Assembly: GCF_002395745.1 (NCBI RefSeq)
Contig: NZ_DGUN01000013.1
Location: forward strand, 1 to 61,420
Direction: 5' to 3'
Source of the DNA: Fibrobacter sp. UBA4309
GTDB lineage: Bacteria; Fibrobacterota; Fibrobacteria; Fibrobacterales; Fibrobacteraceae
Length of the DNA: 61,420 nucleotides
Shown here: piece after piece, positions 8,138-16,152 of the stretch
How the letters are laid out: each line of letters starts with the position of its first letter
Numbering within the stretch: position 1 is the first letter of the stretch
The notes under the pieces: model-generated
Seen by the model: the letters and a program-made list of their open reading frames with translations, nothing else
What the model was told of the DNA's origin: nothing
The model's database searches: none
Program-made: the position numbers and the translations under genes

Positions 8138-8159
8138 ATGGCGGCTCGTGGGCCGCCAT
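8138..8159. repeat. REP-like hairpin
   Basis: Perfect 8-bp stem ATGGCGGC/GCCGCCAT with a 6-base loop in the 180-base gap between two plus-strand genes. A second small hairpin, GGCGCAACGCGCC, follows around 8201-8215. It may be a terminator or an extragenic palindrome. Confidence 0.45.
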
Positions 8160-8278
8160 GACGTAAGGAGCAGCTCGGTAACAGCAATTACCCCACACCC
8201 CAGAGGCGCAACGCGCCGACCCCACACTCCTAACCACTTTTTTGTATATTTATATCTAGTTTCATCAAGGAGATCAAA

Positions 8279-8677
8279 ATGGAAGAAGTCGTAAAATTTC
8301 TCAAGGCATGCGGTGCGTATTTCCTCGCGACGGCCGACGGCGACCAGCCGCGCGTTCGCCCGTTCGGTACCGCCAACATTTTCGAGGGCAAGCTCTACAT
8401 CCAGACCGGCAAGTCGAAGGACTGCTCCAAGCAGATCCAGAAGAACGGCAAGGTCGAAATCTGCGCGATGAACGCCGCTGGTAACGAGTGGGTCCGCGTT
8501 GCCGGTACGCTCGTCCGCGACGACCGCCGCGAACCGAAGGTCGACATGCTGGAGCACTACCCCGAGCTCAAGTCGATGTACTCCCCCGATGACGACAATA
8601 CCGAGACGCTTTACTTTAAAGATGCTACGGCCACGTTCTACAGCTTTACGGCGGCTCCCCGTATTGTAAAGTTCTAA
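8279..8677 (+). CDS. Pyridoxamine 5'-phosphate oxidase-like FMN-binding protein
   Basis: 132 residues. The split beta-barrel flavin-binding family is recognised from ATADGDQPRVRPFGTANIFE, KLYIQTGKSKDC and WVRVAGTLVRDD. Proteins of this size are usually general FMN- or F420-binding reductases and not true PdxH, so the substrate is open. Start ATG 8279 follows AAGGAG. It is monocistronic, with a hairpin 30 bases downstream. Confidence 0.85.
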   Translation: MEEVVKFLKACGAYFLATADGDQPRVRPFGTANIFEGKLYIQTGKSKDCSKQIQKNGKVEICAMNAAGNEWVRVAGTLVRDDRREPKVDMLEHYPELKSMYSPDDDNTETLYFKDATATFYSFTAAPRIVKF

Positions 8678-8709
8678 TAACATCTAGATAGTCATATAAT
8701 TGACAGAAT

Positions 8710-8736
8710 GCCCTCTTCCTTTTGGAAGGGGGCTTT
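8710..8736 (+). terminator. Terminator-like hairpin after the FMN-binding protein gene
   Basis: GCCCTCTTCC / TTTT / GGAAGGGGGC, a 10-bp stem with one G-U pair. Only a short T run follows. Confidence 0.6.
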
Positions 8737-9177
8737 GTTGATAATGGTGTAAACAATTAATCTACAATTTTGAGCATATGCATAGACAAGTCGGGTTTCT
8801 GTGGATAAATACTGGATAAATTTTGCAAGGTATTCACTTTTTTTGACGTTTCACGTGAAACAATCAAGTTTTTACCCTCGAAAAATTTTCGGTCTGTTAA
8901 TAACTTGTGGGATTCGTGAAATTGCAAAAGTGCCCGGAAAAACATTATGCACATCGTATCAACACTCCGGCAGTGATTACCTATTTAAAATTCCTATATA
9001 GTTATTGTAAATATTTTTAAACATTTAAAACGTCCCCGAGGTGTCTCCGCGGCGCCGTTTTGCAAAGTGTGTTTTAAATCAATTATCCCGCTTTGGAATA
9101 GGCGGACAATAGCTTTTTTGCTTTTTTAAATCTATATTTCTGCTATATAGTGCGCTTCGAGCGTAGTTTTTCTTTTT
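8737..9177. other. Candidate replication origin region
   Basis: This 440-base non-coding stretch holds two perfect DnaA boxes (TGTGGATAA at 8800-8808 and TTATGCACA at 8945-8953), a parS site (8847-8862) and a strongly AT-rich block (8985-9030). Genes to the left, back to 82, run on the minus strand. Genes to the right, up to secA, run on the plus strand, as expected when leading strands diverge from an origin. The rsmG-parA-parB order nearby supports this. dnaA itself is not in the window. Confidence 0.5.
8847..8862. promoter_or_regulatory. parS-like site 4
   Basis: CGTTTCACGTGAAACA, 15 of 16 bases of canonical parS, placed between the two DnaA boxes. Confidence 0.85.
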
Positions 9178-9189
9178 ATGCGAGGGAAC

Positions 9190-10704
9190 ATGTCTATTTT
9201 CAGATATCTGACAGTATCGCTCCTTTTATCTGTTGCCCTGACATACGCCGCGCCGCCCAAGAGCGGCAAGGTCCGCCTGGTCATAGGTGATGTGACGTTC
9301 CAGAAGGGCGGCCAGAGCAAGTGGCAGCCGCTCCGAGTCGATGCGAAGGTCAAGGAGAAGGACAGGATCAAGACCGCGTCCGAATCTACCGCCTCCATCG
9401 CGTTCCCGGACGGCAGTATCGTGGCTGTCGCGGAACTTTCCGAAGTGGAATTCGCCCAGCTGCTCTTTGCCGACGGTTCCCAGATTTCGATGATCGATGT
9501 CAAGCAGGGCCAGCTCCGCTTTGACGCCCAGAAGCAGAAACCGGGCAGTTCCTTCAAGTTCAAGACGGGTACGGCCACCTGTTCCATCCGCGGTACCGAC
9601 GGTATCGTGGGCGTCACCAAGAGTGGCCAGTCCGTTGGCTCGCTCAACAGCGGTGCGATGGACATGGAACAGGACGGCCAGAAGGTCGAAGTCAAGGCCA
9701 ACCAGTTCGTGGCTTTCCGCAAGGGCAAGCCGCCCATCATTGGTGAAGCCAAGAACGCGGGCGACCCGGAATTCATGAAGAAGGTCGCCGAAGTTGTCGA
9801 CGATACTACGAAGTCCGACGCCGATATCATTGCCGCAGCCAAGGCCCTGGACAAGGAAATAGAGGGCAACAAGGCCAAACTCCAGTCCAAGTATTCCTGC
9901 AAGTTCAGCAAGATTCCGCCCGTCATCTCCATGAACGCGGTCCGCATCGAAGCGACCTGCACCGAGGGCATGGAAGTCACCATCAGCGCCGAAACCCAAA
10001 AATCCAAAGGCTCCAGGCTCATCTTTACGCCGAGCTGGGAAAAGGGTGCCTTCGGCGAGAAGAAGTTTATCGCGACCTGCCTCGCCAACGACAAGATGTT
10101 CGAATGCGGCCGCCTGAGCACGCTGTACAAGATTGACCGCAAGGCCAGCTTCGGCAAGAGCGACCAGGACAAGTGCACGGTCGACTACACTACCGAAGGG
10201 TTCGACGAGAACAAGGGCTCCCTGAAGTTCTCCAAGGGCGATAGCCTGATTCAGGAACTCGTCCTGGATGTCGATGCGAGCGGCTCGTTCAACCTGATTC
10301 CCGGAAACCACACGTATACGCTCGAGGCCGTCAACGAAGGCTCCGACGTCGGCAAGGTGAAGAAGTCGTTCAAGTGCTACCCGTCGACCGAGGTGTTCAT
10401 CGAGTTCAAGGGCGGCGACGAGGAAGTCGTGTACAGGAAGGTGTCCCAGGGCGCCTTCGCCTACCCCGAAGTCGAGTTCTTCCTGCGCAATGTGGCCGGC
10501 AACGACCCGTCCCAGGTGAAATCGGTCAAGGTGACGTCTGGTGGCAAGGCCGTCCCGGTCAAGCTGGCGCCTTCTACCGGCAGCTGGCTCACCTATCAGG
10601 GCAAGCTGCGCCTGCCGCGCAACAAGATCACGACCATATTCGTGGATGTCGAGATGCAGAACGGCAAGAAGCTGTCGGGGACCAAGACTTTCGAACTTCG
10701 CTAA
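9190..10704 (+). CDS. FecR-domain secreted protein
   Basis: About 504 residues from ATG 9190, behind GAGGG. A signal peptide (MSIFRYLTVSLLLSVALTYA, then AP) is followed by a FecR-type beta-helical domain of about 130 residues: KVKEKDRIKTASESTASIAF, DGSIVAVAELSEVEF, GQLRFDAQ, CSIRGTDGIVGV. A long C-terminal half without a known domain follows. There is no upstream sigma or anti-sigma partner, so it is more likely an envelope or structural FecR protein than a TonB-type regulator. GC content and Lys/Asp codon use are high. Confidence 0.8.
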   Translation: MSIFRYLTVSLLLSVALTYAAPPKSGKVRLVIGDVTFQKGGQSKWQPLRVDAKVKEKDRIKTASESTASIAFPDGSIVAVAELSEVEFAQLLFADGSQISMIDVKQGQLRFDAQKQKPGSSFKFKTGTATCSIRGTDGIVGVTKSGQSVGSLNSGAMDMEQDGQKVEVKANQFVAFRKGKPPIIGEAKNAGDPEFMKKVAEVVDDTTKSDADIIAAAKALDKEIEGNKAKLQSKYSCKFSKIPPVISMNAVRIEATCTEGMEVTISAETQKSKGSRLIFTPSWEKGAFGEKKFIATCLANDKMFECGRLSTLYKIDRKASFGKSDQDKCTVDYTTEGFDENKGSLKFSKGDSLIQELVLDVDASGSFNLIPGNHTYTLEAVNEGSDVGKVKKSFKCYPSTEVFIEFKGGDEEVVYRKVSQGAFAYPEVEFFLRNVAGNDPSQVKSVKVTSGGKAVPVKLAPSTGSWLTYQGKLRLPRNKITTIFVDVEMQNGKKLSGTKTFELR

Positions 10705-10733
10705 TTAAAAAAGCGAAAAATATCAAAAAATAG

Positions 10734-10760
10734 ACGCCCTTGTTTCGGGGCGTTTATTTA
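10734..10760 (+). terminator. Terminator after the FecR-domain gene
   Basis: ACGCCC/GGGCGT stem (10734-10739 with 10748-10753) followed by a T-rich tail. Confidence 0.6.
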
Positions 10761-10812
10761 TATTTTAGCTTGGATGTACGACTCGCGTCGTGTAATTGTT
10801 TAGGGTTTTTGG

Positions 10813-11493
10813 ATGACAAAAAGTTTTGTCTGGGCAATCCTGTTGTCCGTGCTTGTGGGATGTGATTTCGCCCTTGTCGATGGCGATGACGATTCCGAGT
10901 GCACGGCAAAGATGGACAAGGTACCGCTGGATACCAGCGTTGCCGGTCTTGGCGGATATACCCAGGACCAGAAGGTCCATTTTATCAACTCGGACAAGCT
11001 GGAATTCGATATGCACGTCTCTTCGGCCGAGGCCGGGTACGATACCCATGTTTGCTCGGAAGGCGCCGCGCTGCACGAACGCAAGAAGGTTATCCTCGAA
11101 GGCCCCAACCCGCTGCTTTCCATGGGTATGTCCGTGGAACATAACGATTTCTATGCGGCGACGGTCAAGATCATTATCGGGTCCTACACTTTCAATTTCA
11201 AGATCGATGACGTGAAGGAGGCCTGTTCCAAGCAGTATGGCCAGGATTCCCTCTTTGCGCGCGTGGGCTATTGCGTGGTGACCGGCGGCGACAACGGCGG
11301 CGGTGTTTCCCGTATCGATACGCTGCGGCTGAACGGCAACCTGTACAAGGACGTGTTCAAGGTGAAACATAGCGTGTACGGGTCGAACCGCGACAACATC
11401 TTCTTCTCTGCCGAGAAGGGCCTCCTCCGCTTTGAAAAGGAAGACGGCTCGTTCATTGAAATATACGAGAAGAAAAAGCGGGGCGGAAAATGA
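10813..11493 (+). CDS. Predicted lipoprotein, function unknown
   Basis: 226 residues. The signal ends in a lipobox (LLSVLVGC, cysteine at residue 17), then an acidic DGDDDSE spacer. No known domain is seen. It overlaps the next lipoprotein gene by 4 bases (ATGA). The two share a C-terminal pattern (FFSAEKGLLRFEKEDGSFIE here, YYAAEEGLIRVDLNDSVTLF in the next), so they are probably paralogues acting together in the envelope. Confidence 0.75.
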   Translation: MTKSFVWAILLSVLVGCDFALVDGDDDSECTAKMDKVPLDTSVAGLGGYTQDQKVHFINSDKLEFDMHVSSAEAGYDTHVCSEGAALHERKKVILEGPNPLLSMGMSVEHNDFYAATVKIIIGSYTFNFKIDDVKEACSKQYGQDSLFARVGYCVVTGGDNGGGVSRIDTLRLNGNLYKDVFKVKHSVYGSNRDNIFFSAEKGLLRFEKEDGSFIEIYEKKKRGGK

Positions 11494-12059
11494 GGCGACT
11501 GGCAATAATGTATGCCGCTTCGGTAGTCCTCGCTGCCTGTAGCTCCCAGTATGCCGACGAAGAAACGGAAAAGTTCCTCGCCGACGACCTGCAGGTGTTC
11601 TTGGACGCCGGCGCCCTCTCCGACACCATTTACATGGTGGACTCCTTCGGCATGAAGGACCGCTTCGTGCAGAAGCGCGAGGTGAAACAGGACCAGAAAA
11701 GCATGGATTTCCGCGTCCAGGGCGACTGGTTCTACCTGGACATGAAGGTTTCCGTGCGTCCGAGCGCGGACGGCGGCTTCGTGGAGATGACGACCTCGTA
11801 CGAGAGCCTGGAACTCTACTACAATACGAGCAAGAATTTCGAATACAGGGACGGCGAGCTTGTCCACGACAAGGATTGCAAGCTCGGCTGGGTCAAGTCC
11901 ATGTACCTGGACGGCGCCAAGTATAGCGACGTCTTGGTGTTCAGTCCCGAATGCGCGGGTGGCGCGTACAAGTTCGACCGGATGTACTATGCCGCCGAAG
12001 AAGGGCTGATCCGTGTCGACCTGAACGATTCCGTGACGTTGTTCCGCGTCCTGGAATAA
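11490..12059 (+). CDS. Predicted lipoprotein, paralogue of its upstream neighbour
   Basis: 189 residues. The lipobox is VLAAC (cysteine at residue 18), followed by SSQYADEETEK. The body has no recognised domain. Translation is coupled to the upstream lipoprotein gene through the 4-base overlap. The shared C-terminal pattern YYAAEEGLIRVD points to duplication. Function unknown. Confidence 0.75.
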   Translation: MRRLAIMYAASVVLAACSSQYADEETEKFLADDLQVFLDAGALSDTIYMVDSFGMKDRFVQKREVKQDQKSMDFRVQGDWFYLDMKVSVRPSADGGFVEMTTSYESLELYYNTSKNFEYRDGELVHDKDCKLGWVKSMYLDGAKYSDVLVFSPECAGGAYKFDRMYYAAEEGLIRVDLNDSVTLFRVLE

Positions 12060-12084
12060 TTTTCGCAGGGGCCAAACGGGTTCC

Positions 12085-12231
12085 TGCAATTATTTTATCC
12101 ATGCTTTGCAATTAATTTTGAGTCGTCTTACAAATAAAAATATTAAAAAGTGTTGATTTTTGCTTAAAAATAGTATATATTGCAATTATTGACAATGGTA
12201 TTTGCAAATAATTAATAGCCAGGTTGCAATT
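12085..12231 (+). promoter_or_regulatory. Promoter with repeated GCAATTA motifs
   Basis: TTGATT (about 12154) and TATATT form a plausible promoter. Around it GCAATTA or a close variant occurs about five times (near 12088, 12109, 12182, 12204 and 12226), the last just before the start codon. The clustering suggests an operator for a regulator, possibly the wHTH-containing protein encoded immediately downstream. Confidence 0.4.
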
Positions 12232-13083
12232 ATGAATGACTACTTGAGCCCGGTGGAAATGCCGAAGGTCGACTTCGATTCGCCCATGGCGACGGTCCTG
12301 TTCCAGCTGGAACGGTTCCGCGGGGGCGCCTCCCCCGTCACCACCCCTACCCCATGGCTTTCGCAGATTGCCGACCTGTCCGGTTCCGCGGTTCCAGCCG
12401 GCCTCCCCTGCGACGGGAATATCGACGAGGAATTCATTTGCGGCCTTCGCAAGTCGCTGCCGGGGGATTACGGTGCCGAGTACCGCCGTATCGACTATGT
12501 CCACGGGCTCATGTGGGACCTCTCCAGGTTCCTCGGGGAAAAGTGCGCCCCGCAGTACGACTTCTTGAAGATGGCGGTGGTGTTCCGCAGGTTCCTGTGG
12601 ATAAGCCCGTTCGTTACGGAGAACGACGCCGTGGCCGTGCTCCTGGGGATGGCGATGCTTCGACGGCTCCTGGGAGGCCGCCCTGTCCTGTTCGAGCCGT
12701 CGAAGGTTTTCGATGTCGGCGCGCCCGACGACAGGGAGGGCCTGACGCGCAGGTGCGAAGCGCTTTTGCGGAACCTGCTCGGGGAACTGCACCGCACCTC
12801 CAGATACTATTCCGTGGACTGCGTCCGCGACGAAATCCTCGCACCTGCGCTCAAGGCGGTCGTCGACCGCCGGGCGGTGACATCGGAAGAGGCGCGTGCG
12901 CTCGCGATTGCAGTGCAAAAGCCGGAATTCCAGGCGCAGGACCTGGAATGCGTATGGCAGGACCGCTTCTTGCGCTCGCGCAGCATCCGGAAAATGCTGG
13001 ATGCCGGCCTTATTCTTGCGCAGAAGGACGGCGGACGCAAGTATACGCTGAATCTCGGGGCGCTGGGCGTACAATTTTACTAG
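12232..13083 (+). CDS. Degenerate Fic-like protein with winged-helix C-terminus
   Basis: 283 residues from ATG 12232; the frame continues upstream to a TTG only. Residues about 112-147 (KMAVVFRRFLWISPFVTEND followed by AVAVLLG) align by eye with the Fic core HxFxxIHPFxDGNGRxxRLL. The catalytic His is Ser (residue 125), the acidic residue is Thr and the final Arg is Ala. The C-terminus looks like a winged helix (SRSIRKMLDAGLILAQKDGG). This architecture is common in Fic proteins. AMP transfer is unlikely with these substitutions, so a regulatory pseudo-enzyme is possible. The match is weak and it could be an unrelated helical protein. Confidence 0.45.
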   Translation: MNDYLSPVEMPKVDFDSPMATVLFQLERFRGGASPVTTPTPWLSQIADLSGSAVPAGLPCDGNIDEEFICGLRKSLPGDYGAEYRRIDYVHGLMWDLSRFLGEKCAPQYDFLKMAVVFRRFLWISPFVTENDAVAVLLGMAMLRRLLGGRPVLFEPSKVFDVGAPDDREGLTRRCEALLRNLLGELHRTSRYYSVDCVRDEILAPALKAVVDRRAVTSEEARALAIAVQKPEFQAQDLECVWQDRFLRSRSIRKMLDAGLILAQKDGGRKYTLNLGALGVQFY

Positions 13084-13148
13084 ATTTGTCGCGTTATAAT
13101 TTGAATCATGTGGCCAGGGGAACCCTTCGGCCGTTATAAAGGAATGTT

Positions 13149-16124
13149 ATGAGCATAGTCGATACTGTACTCCACAAGGTTTTCGGTACTCCTCACGAAC
13201 GCAAGGTGAAGAAGCTCCGCCCGGTCATCGCCAAGATCCACGAGGCACGCAAGGCCCTGGAGGCGTTGGACGATGCGGCCCTTGCCGCCAAGAGCGCGGA
13301 ATTCCGCGAGAAGCTGAAAAATGGCGCCACTCTCGACGATATCAAGGTCGAAGCCTTTGCCGTGTGCCAGGAAGCCTGCGACCGCCGCCTGGGTATCTTC
13401 AACATTTTCAAGCCCGAGAACAACTTCGATTTTAGCAAGCTCGGCGAGCTGCAGCAGTACACCGATGCCGCCAAGGCCGAACTCGACGCGGGCAAGCCGG
13501 AATGGGAAGTCTACATGCCCGCCGCCGTGTACGCGAAGGTCCGTGAGCTCTATCCGGAATCCGTGAAACCTTTCCGCATGATGCCGTTTGACGTGCAGAT
13601 GATTGGCGGCCTCGTGCTCCACGAAGGCGCTATTGCCGAAATGGCGACCGGTGAAGGTAAGACGCTTGCCGCGGCCTTGCCCGTTTACCTGAACGGCCTT
13701 AGCGGCCATGGCGTGCACGTGGTGACGGTGAACGATTACCTCGCCGGCCGTGACGCGAAGCAGATGGGCATGGTCTACAAGTTCCTCGGCCTCACTGTCG
13801 GCCTTATCGTGAACGGCCTCAATTCCGAACAGCGCCGCACGAGCTACAACAGCGACGTGACCTACGGTACCAACAACGAGTTCGGCTTCGACTACCTCCG
13901 CGACAACATGGCCGTGGAACCGAACCAGCTGGTGCAGCGCGAACTCAACTTCTGCATCGTGGACGAAGTGGACTCCATCTTGATTGACGAAGCCCGTACG
14001 CCGCTCATCATCAGCGGCCCTGCCGAAGATGCTACCGAGAAGTACGCGAAGGCGAACGAAATCGCGAAGAAACTCGTGAAGAACAAGGATTTCGGTGTCG
14101 ACGAGAAGGACAAGAACATCCAGCTGACCGAGAAGGGCGTGAACCATATCCAGGAGATGATGGGCATTACGAACCTGTACGGCGAACATGCCGACTGGGT
14201 GCATTTCTTCGACAACGCCCTGCGCGCTTGGTACCTCTACGAAAAGGACGTGGACTACATCGTGCGTGACGGCGAAATCATCATCGTCGACGAGAATACG
14301 GGCCGCCTCATGGAAGGCCGCCGCTATTCCAACGGCATGCACCAGGCCATCGAGGCCAAGGAGAACGTGCAGATCCGCCGCGAGAACCAGACACTCGCGA
14401 CCATCACGTTCCAGAACTATTTCCGCATGTACAAGAAGCTCTCGGGCATGACCGGTACTGCCGAGACCGAAGCTACGGAATTCATCAAGATCTACAACAT
14501 GAACACCTGGGTCATCCCGACCAACAAGCCCTGCATCCGCAAGGACCTGCAGGACATGGTGTACAAGAGCGAAGCCGCGAAGTGGCGCGCCATCGTGGCC
14601 GACATCAAGGAACGCCACGCCAAGGGCCAGCCGCTCCTCGTAGGTACGGCCTCTATCGAAAAGTCCGAACACCTGCACGGCCTTTTGGAAAAGGAAGGCA
14701 TTCCGCACGAAGTGCTGAACGCGAAGAACCACAGCCGCGAAGCGGAAATCATCCAGTACGCCGGCCATGCCGGCAAGGTGACCATCGCGACGAACATGGC
14801 CGGCCGCGGTACCGATATCGCACTTGGCCCGGGAGTCACGGAACTTGGCGGTTTGCACGTGCTCGGCACGGAACGTCATGAATCCCGCCGTATCGACAAC
14901 CAGCTGCGTGGACGTTCCGGCCGTCAGGGCGACCCGGGTTCGAGCCAGTACTTCCTTAGCCTCGATGACAACCTGATGCGCATCTTCGGCGGCGACAGCG
15001 TGAAGAACCTGATGACGCGATTCGGCGTGGGCGAGGACGAGGTGATTACGCACCCGATCGTTTCCCGTTCTATCCGTGGCGCACAGCGTCGCGTCGAAGG
15101 CCAGAGCTTCGATATCCGTAAGCACTTGCTCGACTACGACAACGTGATGAACGAACAGCGCAAGGTGATCTACGGACTCCGCCGCCGCATCTTGAACGGC
15201 GAAGACATCCGTGAAGAAATCATGAACCGCATCGAAGACGCCTGCGATATCAAGGTGAGTTCGTATGTCCCGGCCCGCACCTATGCGGAAAGCTGGAATC
15301 TCGAAGGCCTGCATACCGACCTGCAGCGCACGCTCGGCATGGAGTACAACCTGAGTTTCGACGATGCGACCAAGAAGACTCCGGAACAGGTGCTGCAAGA
15401 AATTATCGACCTCTGCAAGGCCCGTTACGACAAGCTCACTAAGATTATTCCCGATGCGGATTTCCGCAATATCGAACGCCGTTTCTTGCTCATGACTATC
15501 GACCAGGTGTGGAAAGAACACCTGTACGCGATGGACCAGCTGAAAGACGCCATCCGCTTCCATGGCTATGCCCAGAAGGATCCGCTGATGGTTTACAAGA
15601 ACGAAGGCTACAAGCTGTTTGAAGGTTGCCTCGAAAAGATTGCGACCCTCACCGCGCTGCGTATCTTGAACATCCGCATTACGCTCCCGAACGGCATGAC
15701 CGTTTCGCCGGACCAGCTGCAGCTCAAGAGCCAGGAACAGATCGATGCCGAGAAGAAGGCCGCTGCTGAGACGAAAGACGAAAGACGAGAGACGATAGAG
15801 AATGCGCAGAATGCTGGTGAGCAGCTGAGCGCCGAGGGCGCGAAGGCCGCCGGCCTAGCCGGCCAGGCTGCTTCTTCCGAGACGAACGCCATTACCGAAG
15901 AGCAGAATCCTGCCCAGCAGTCCATGCCGCAGTCTGCCTTGCCCGGAACCCGTCCGACAGTGCGCCGTACTTACTTGAATCCGGCCGTTGCCGCGGCTGC
16001 CGCTGCGCACCGCGCAAAAATGCAGCAGGCCCAGCAGGCGGGCCCGAAGCTTGGCCGTAACGATCCGTGCTGGTGCGGTTCCGGTCTCAAGTACAAGAAG
16101 TGTCACGGCAAGGATCTGGAGTAA
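13149..16124 (+). CDS. secA: Preprotein translocase ATPase SecA
   Basis: 991 residues. SecA drives Sec-dependent export. Seen in order: Walker A ATGEGKT, ATHVVTVNDYLA-type motif VVTVNDYLAGRD, DEVDSILIDEARTPL, the helicase core with TNMAGRGTDI and GRSGRQGDPGSSQYFLSLDD, a long C-terminal linker and the zinc/SecB-binding tail DPCWCGSGLKYKKCH. The linker contains a short TKDERRET stretch encoded by the same GACGAAA heptamers seen in rsmG. Start ATG 13149 follows AAAGGA. Monocistronic. Confidence 0.97.
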   Translation: MSIVDTVLHKVFGTPHERKVKKLRPVIAKIHEARKALEALDDAALAAKSAEFREKLKNGATLDDIKVEAFAVCQEACDRRLGIFNIFKPENNFDFSKLGELQQYTDAAKAELDAGKPEWEVYMPAAVYAKVRELYPESVKPFRMMPFDVQMIGGLVLHEGAIAEMATGEGKTLAAALPVYLNGLSGHGVHVVTVNDYLAGRDAKQMGMVYKFLGLTVGLIVNGLNSEQRRTSYNSDVTYGTNNEFGFDYLRDNMAVEPNQLVQRELNFCIVDEVDSILIDEARTPLIISGPAEDATEKYAKANEIAKKLVKNKDFGVDEKDKNIQLTEKGVNHIQEMMGITNLYGEHADWVHFFDNALRAWYLYEKDVDYIVRDGEIIIVDENTGRLMEGRRYSNGMHQAIEAKENVQIRRENQTLATITFQNYFRMYKKLSGMTGTAETEATEFIKIYNMNTWVIPTNKPCIRKDLQDMVYKSEAAKWRAIVADIKERHAKGQPLLVGTASIEKSEHLHGLLEKEGIPHEVLNAKNHSREAEIIQYAGHAGKVTIATNMAGRGTDIALGPGVTELGGLHVLGTERHESRRIDNQLRGRSGRQGDPGSSQYFLSLDDNLMRIFGGDSVKNLMTRFGVGEDEVITHPIVSRSIRGAQRRVEGQSFDIRKHLLDYDNVMNEQRKVIYGLRRRILNGEDIREEIMNRIEDACDIKVSSYVPARTYAESWNLEGLHTDLQRTLGMEYNLSFDDATKKTPEQVLQEIIDLCKARYDKLTKIIPDADFRNIERRFLLMTIDQVWKEHLYAMDQLKDAIRFHGYAQKDPLMVYKNEGYKLFEGCLEKIATLTALRILNIRITLPNGMTVSPDQLQLKSQEQIDAEKKAAAETKDERRETIENAQNAGEQLSAEGAKAAGLAGQAASSETNAITEEQNPAQQSMPQSALPGTRPTVRRTYLNPAVAAAAAAHRAKMQQAQQAGPKLGRNDPCWCGSGLKYKKCHGKDLE
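15769..15799 (+). repeat. Heptamer repeat array inside secA
   Basis: Four consecutive 7-base units (AGACGAA, AGACGAA, AGACGAG, AGACGAT), in frame, encode ETKDERRETIE in the flexible SecA linker. Same family as 4507-4585. Confidence 0.75.
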
Positions 16125-16152
16125 GCGGGTAGCCTTCGTGTTGCCGCTTCGG

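Noticed and set aside
13134..15563. 809-codon open frame on the minus strand across secA
   Set aside because: It is antisense to a complete SecA. High GC at third positions keeps the opposite frame open. Its text (His, Val, Leu, Asp rich) resembles no protein family and it lacks its own ribosome site.
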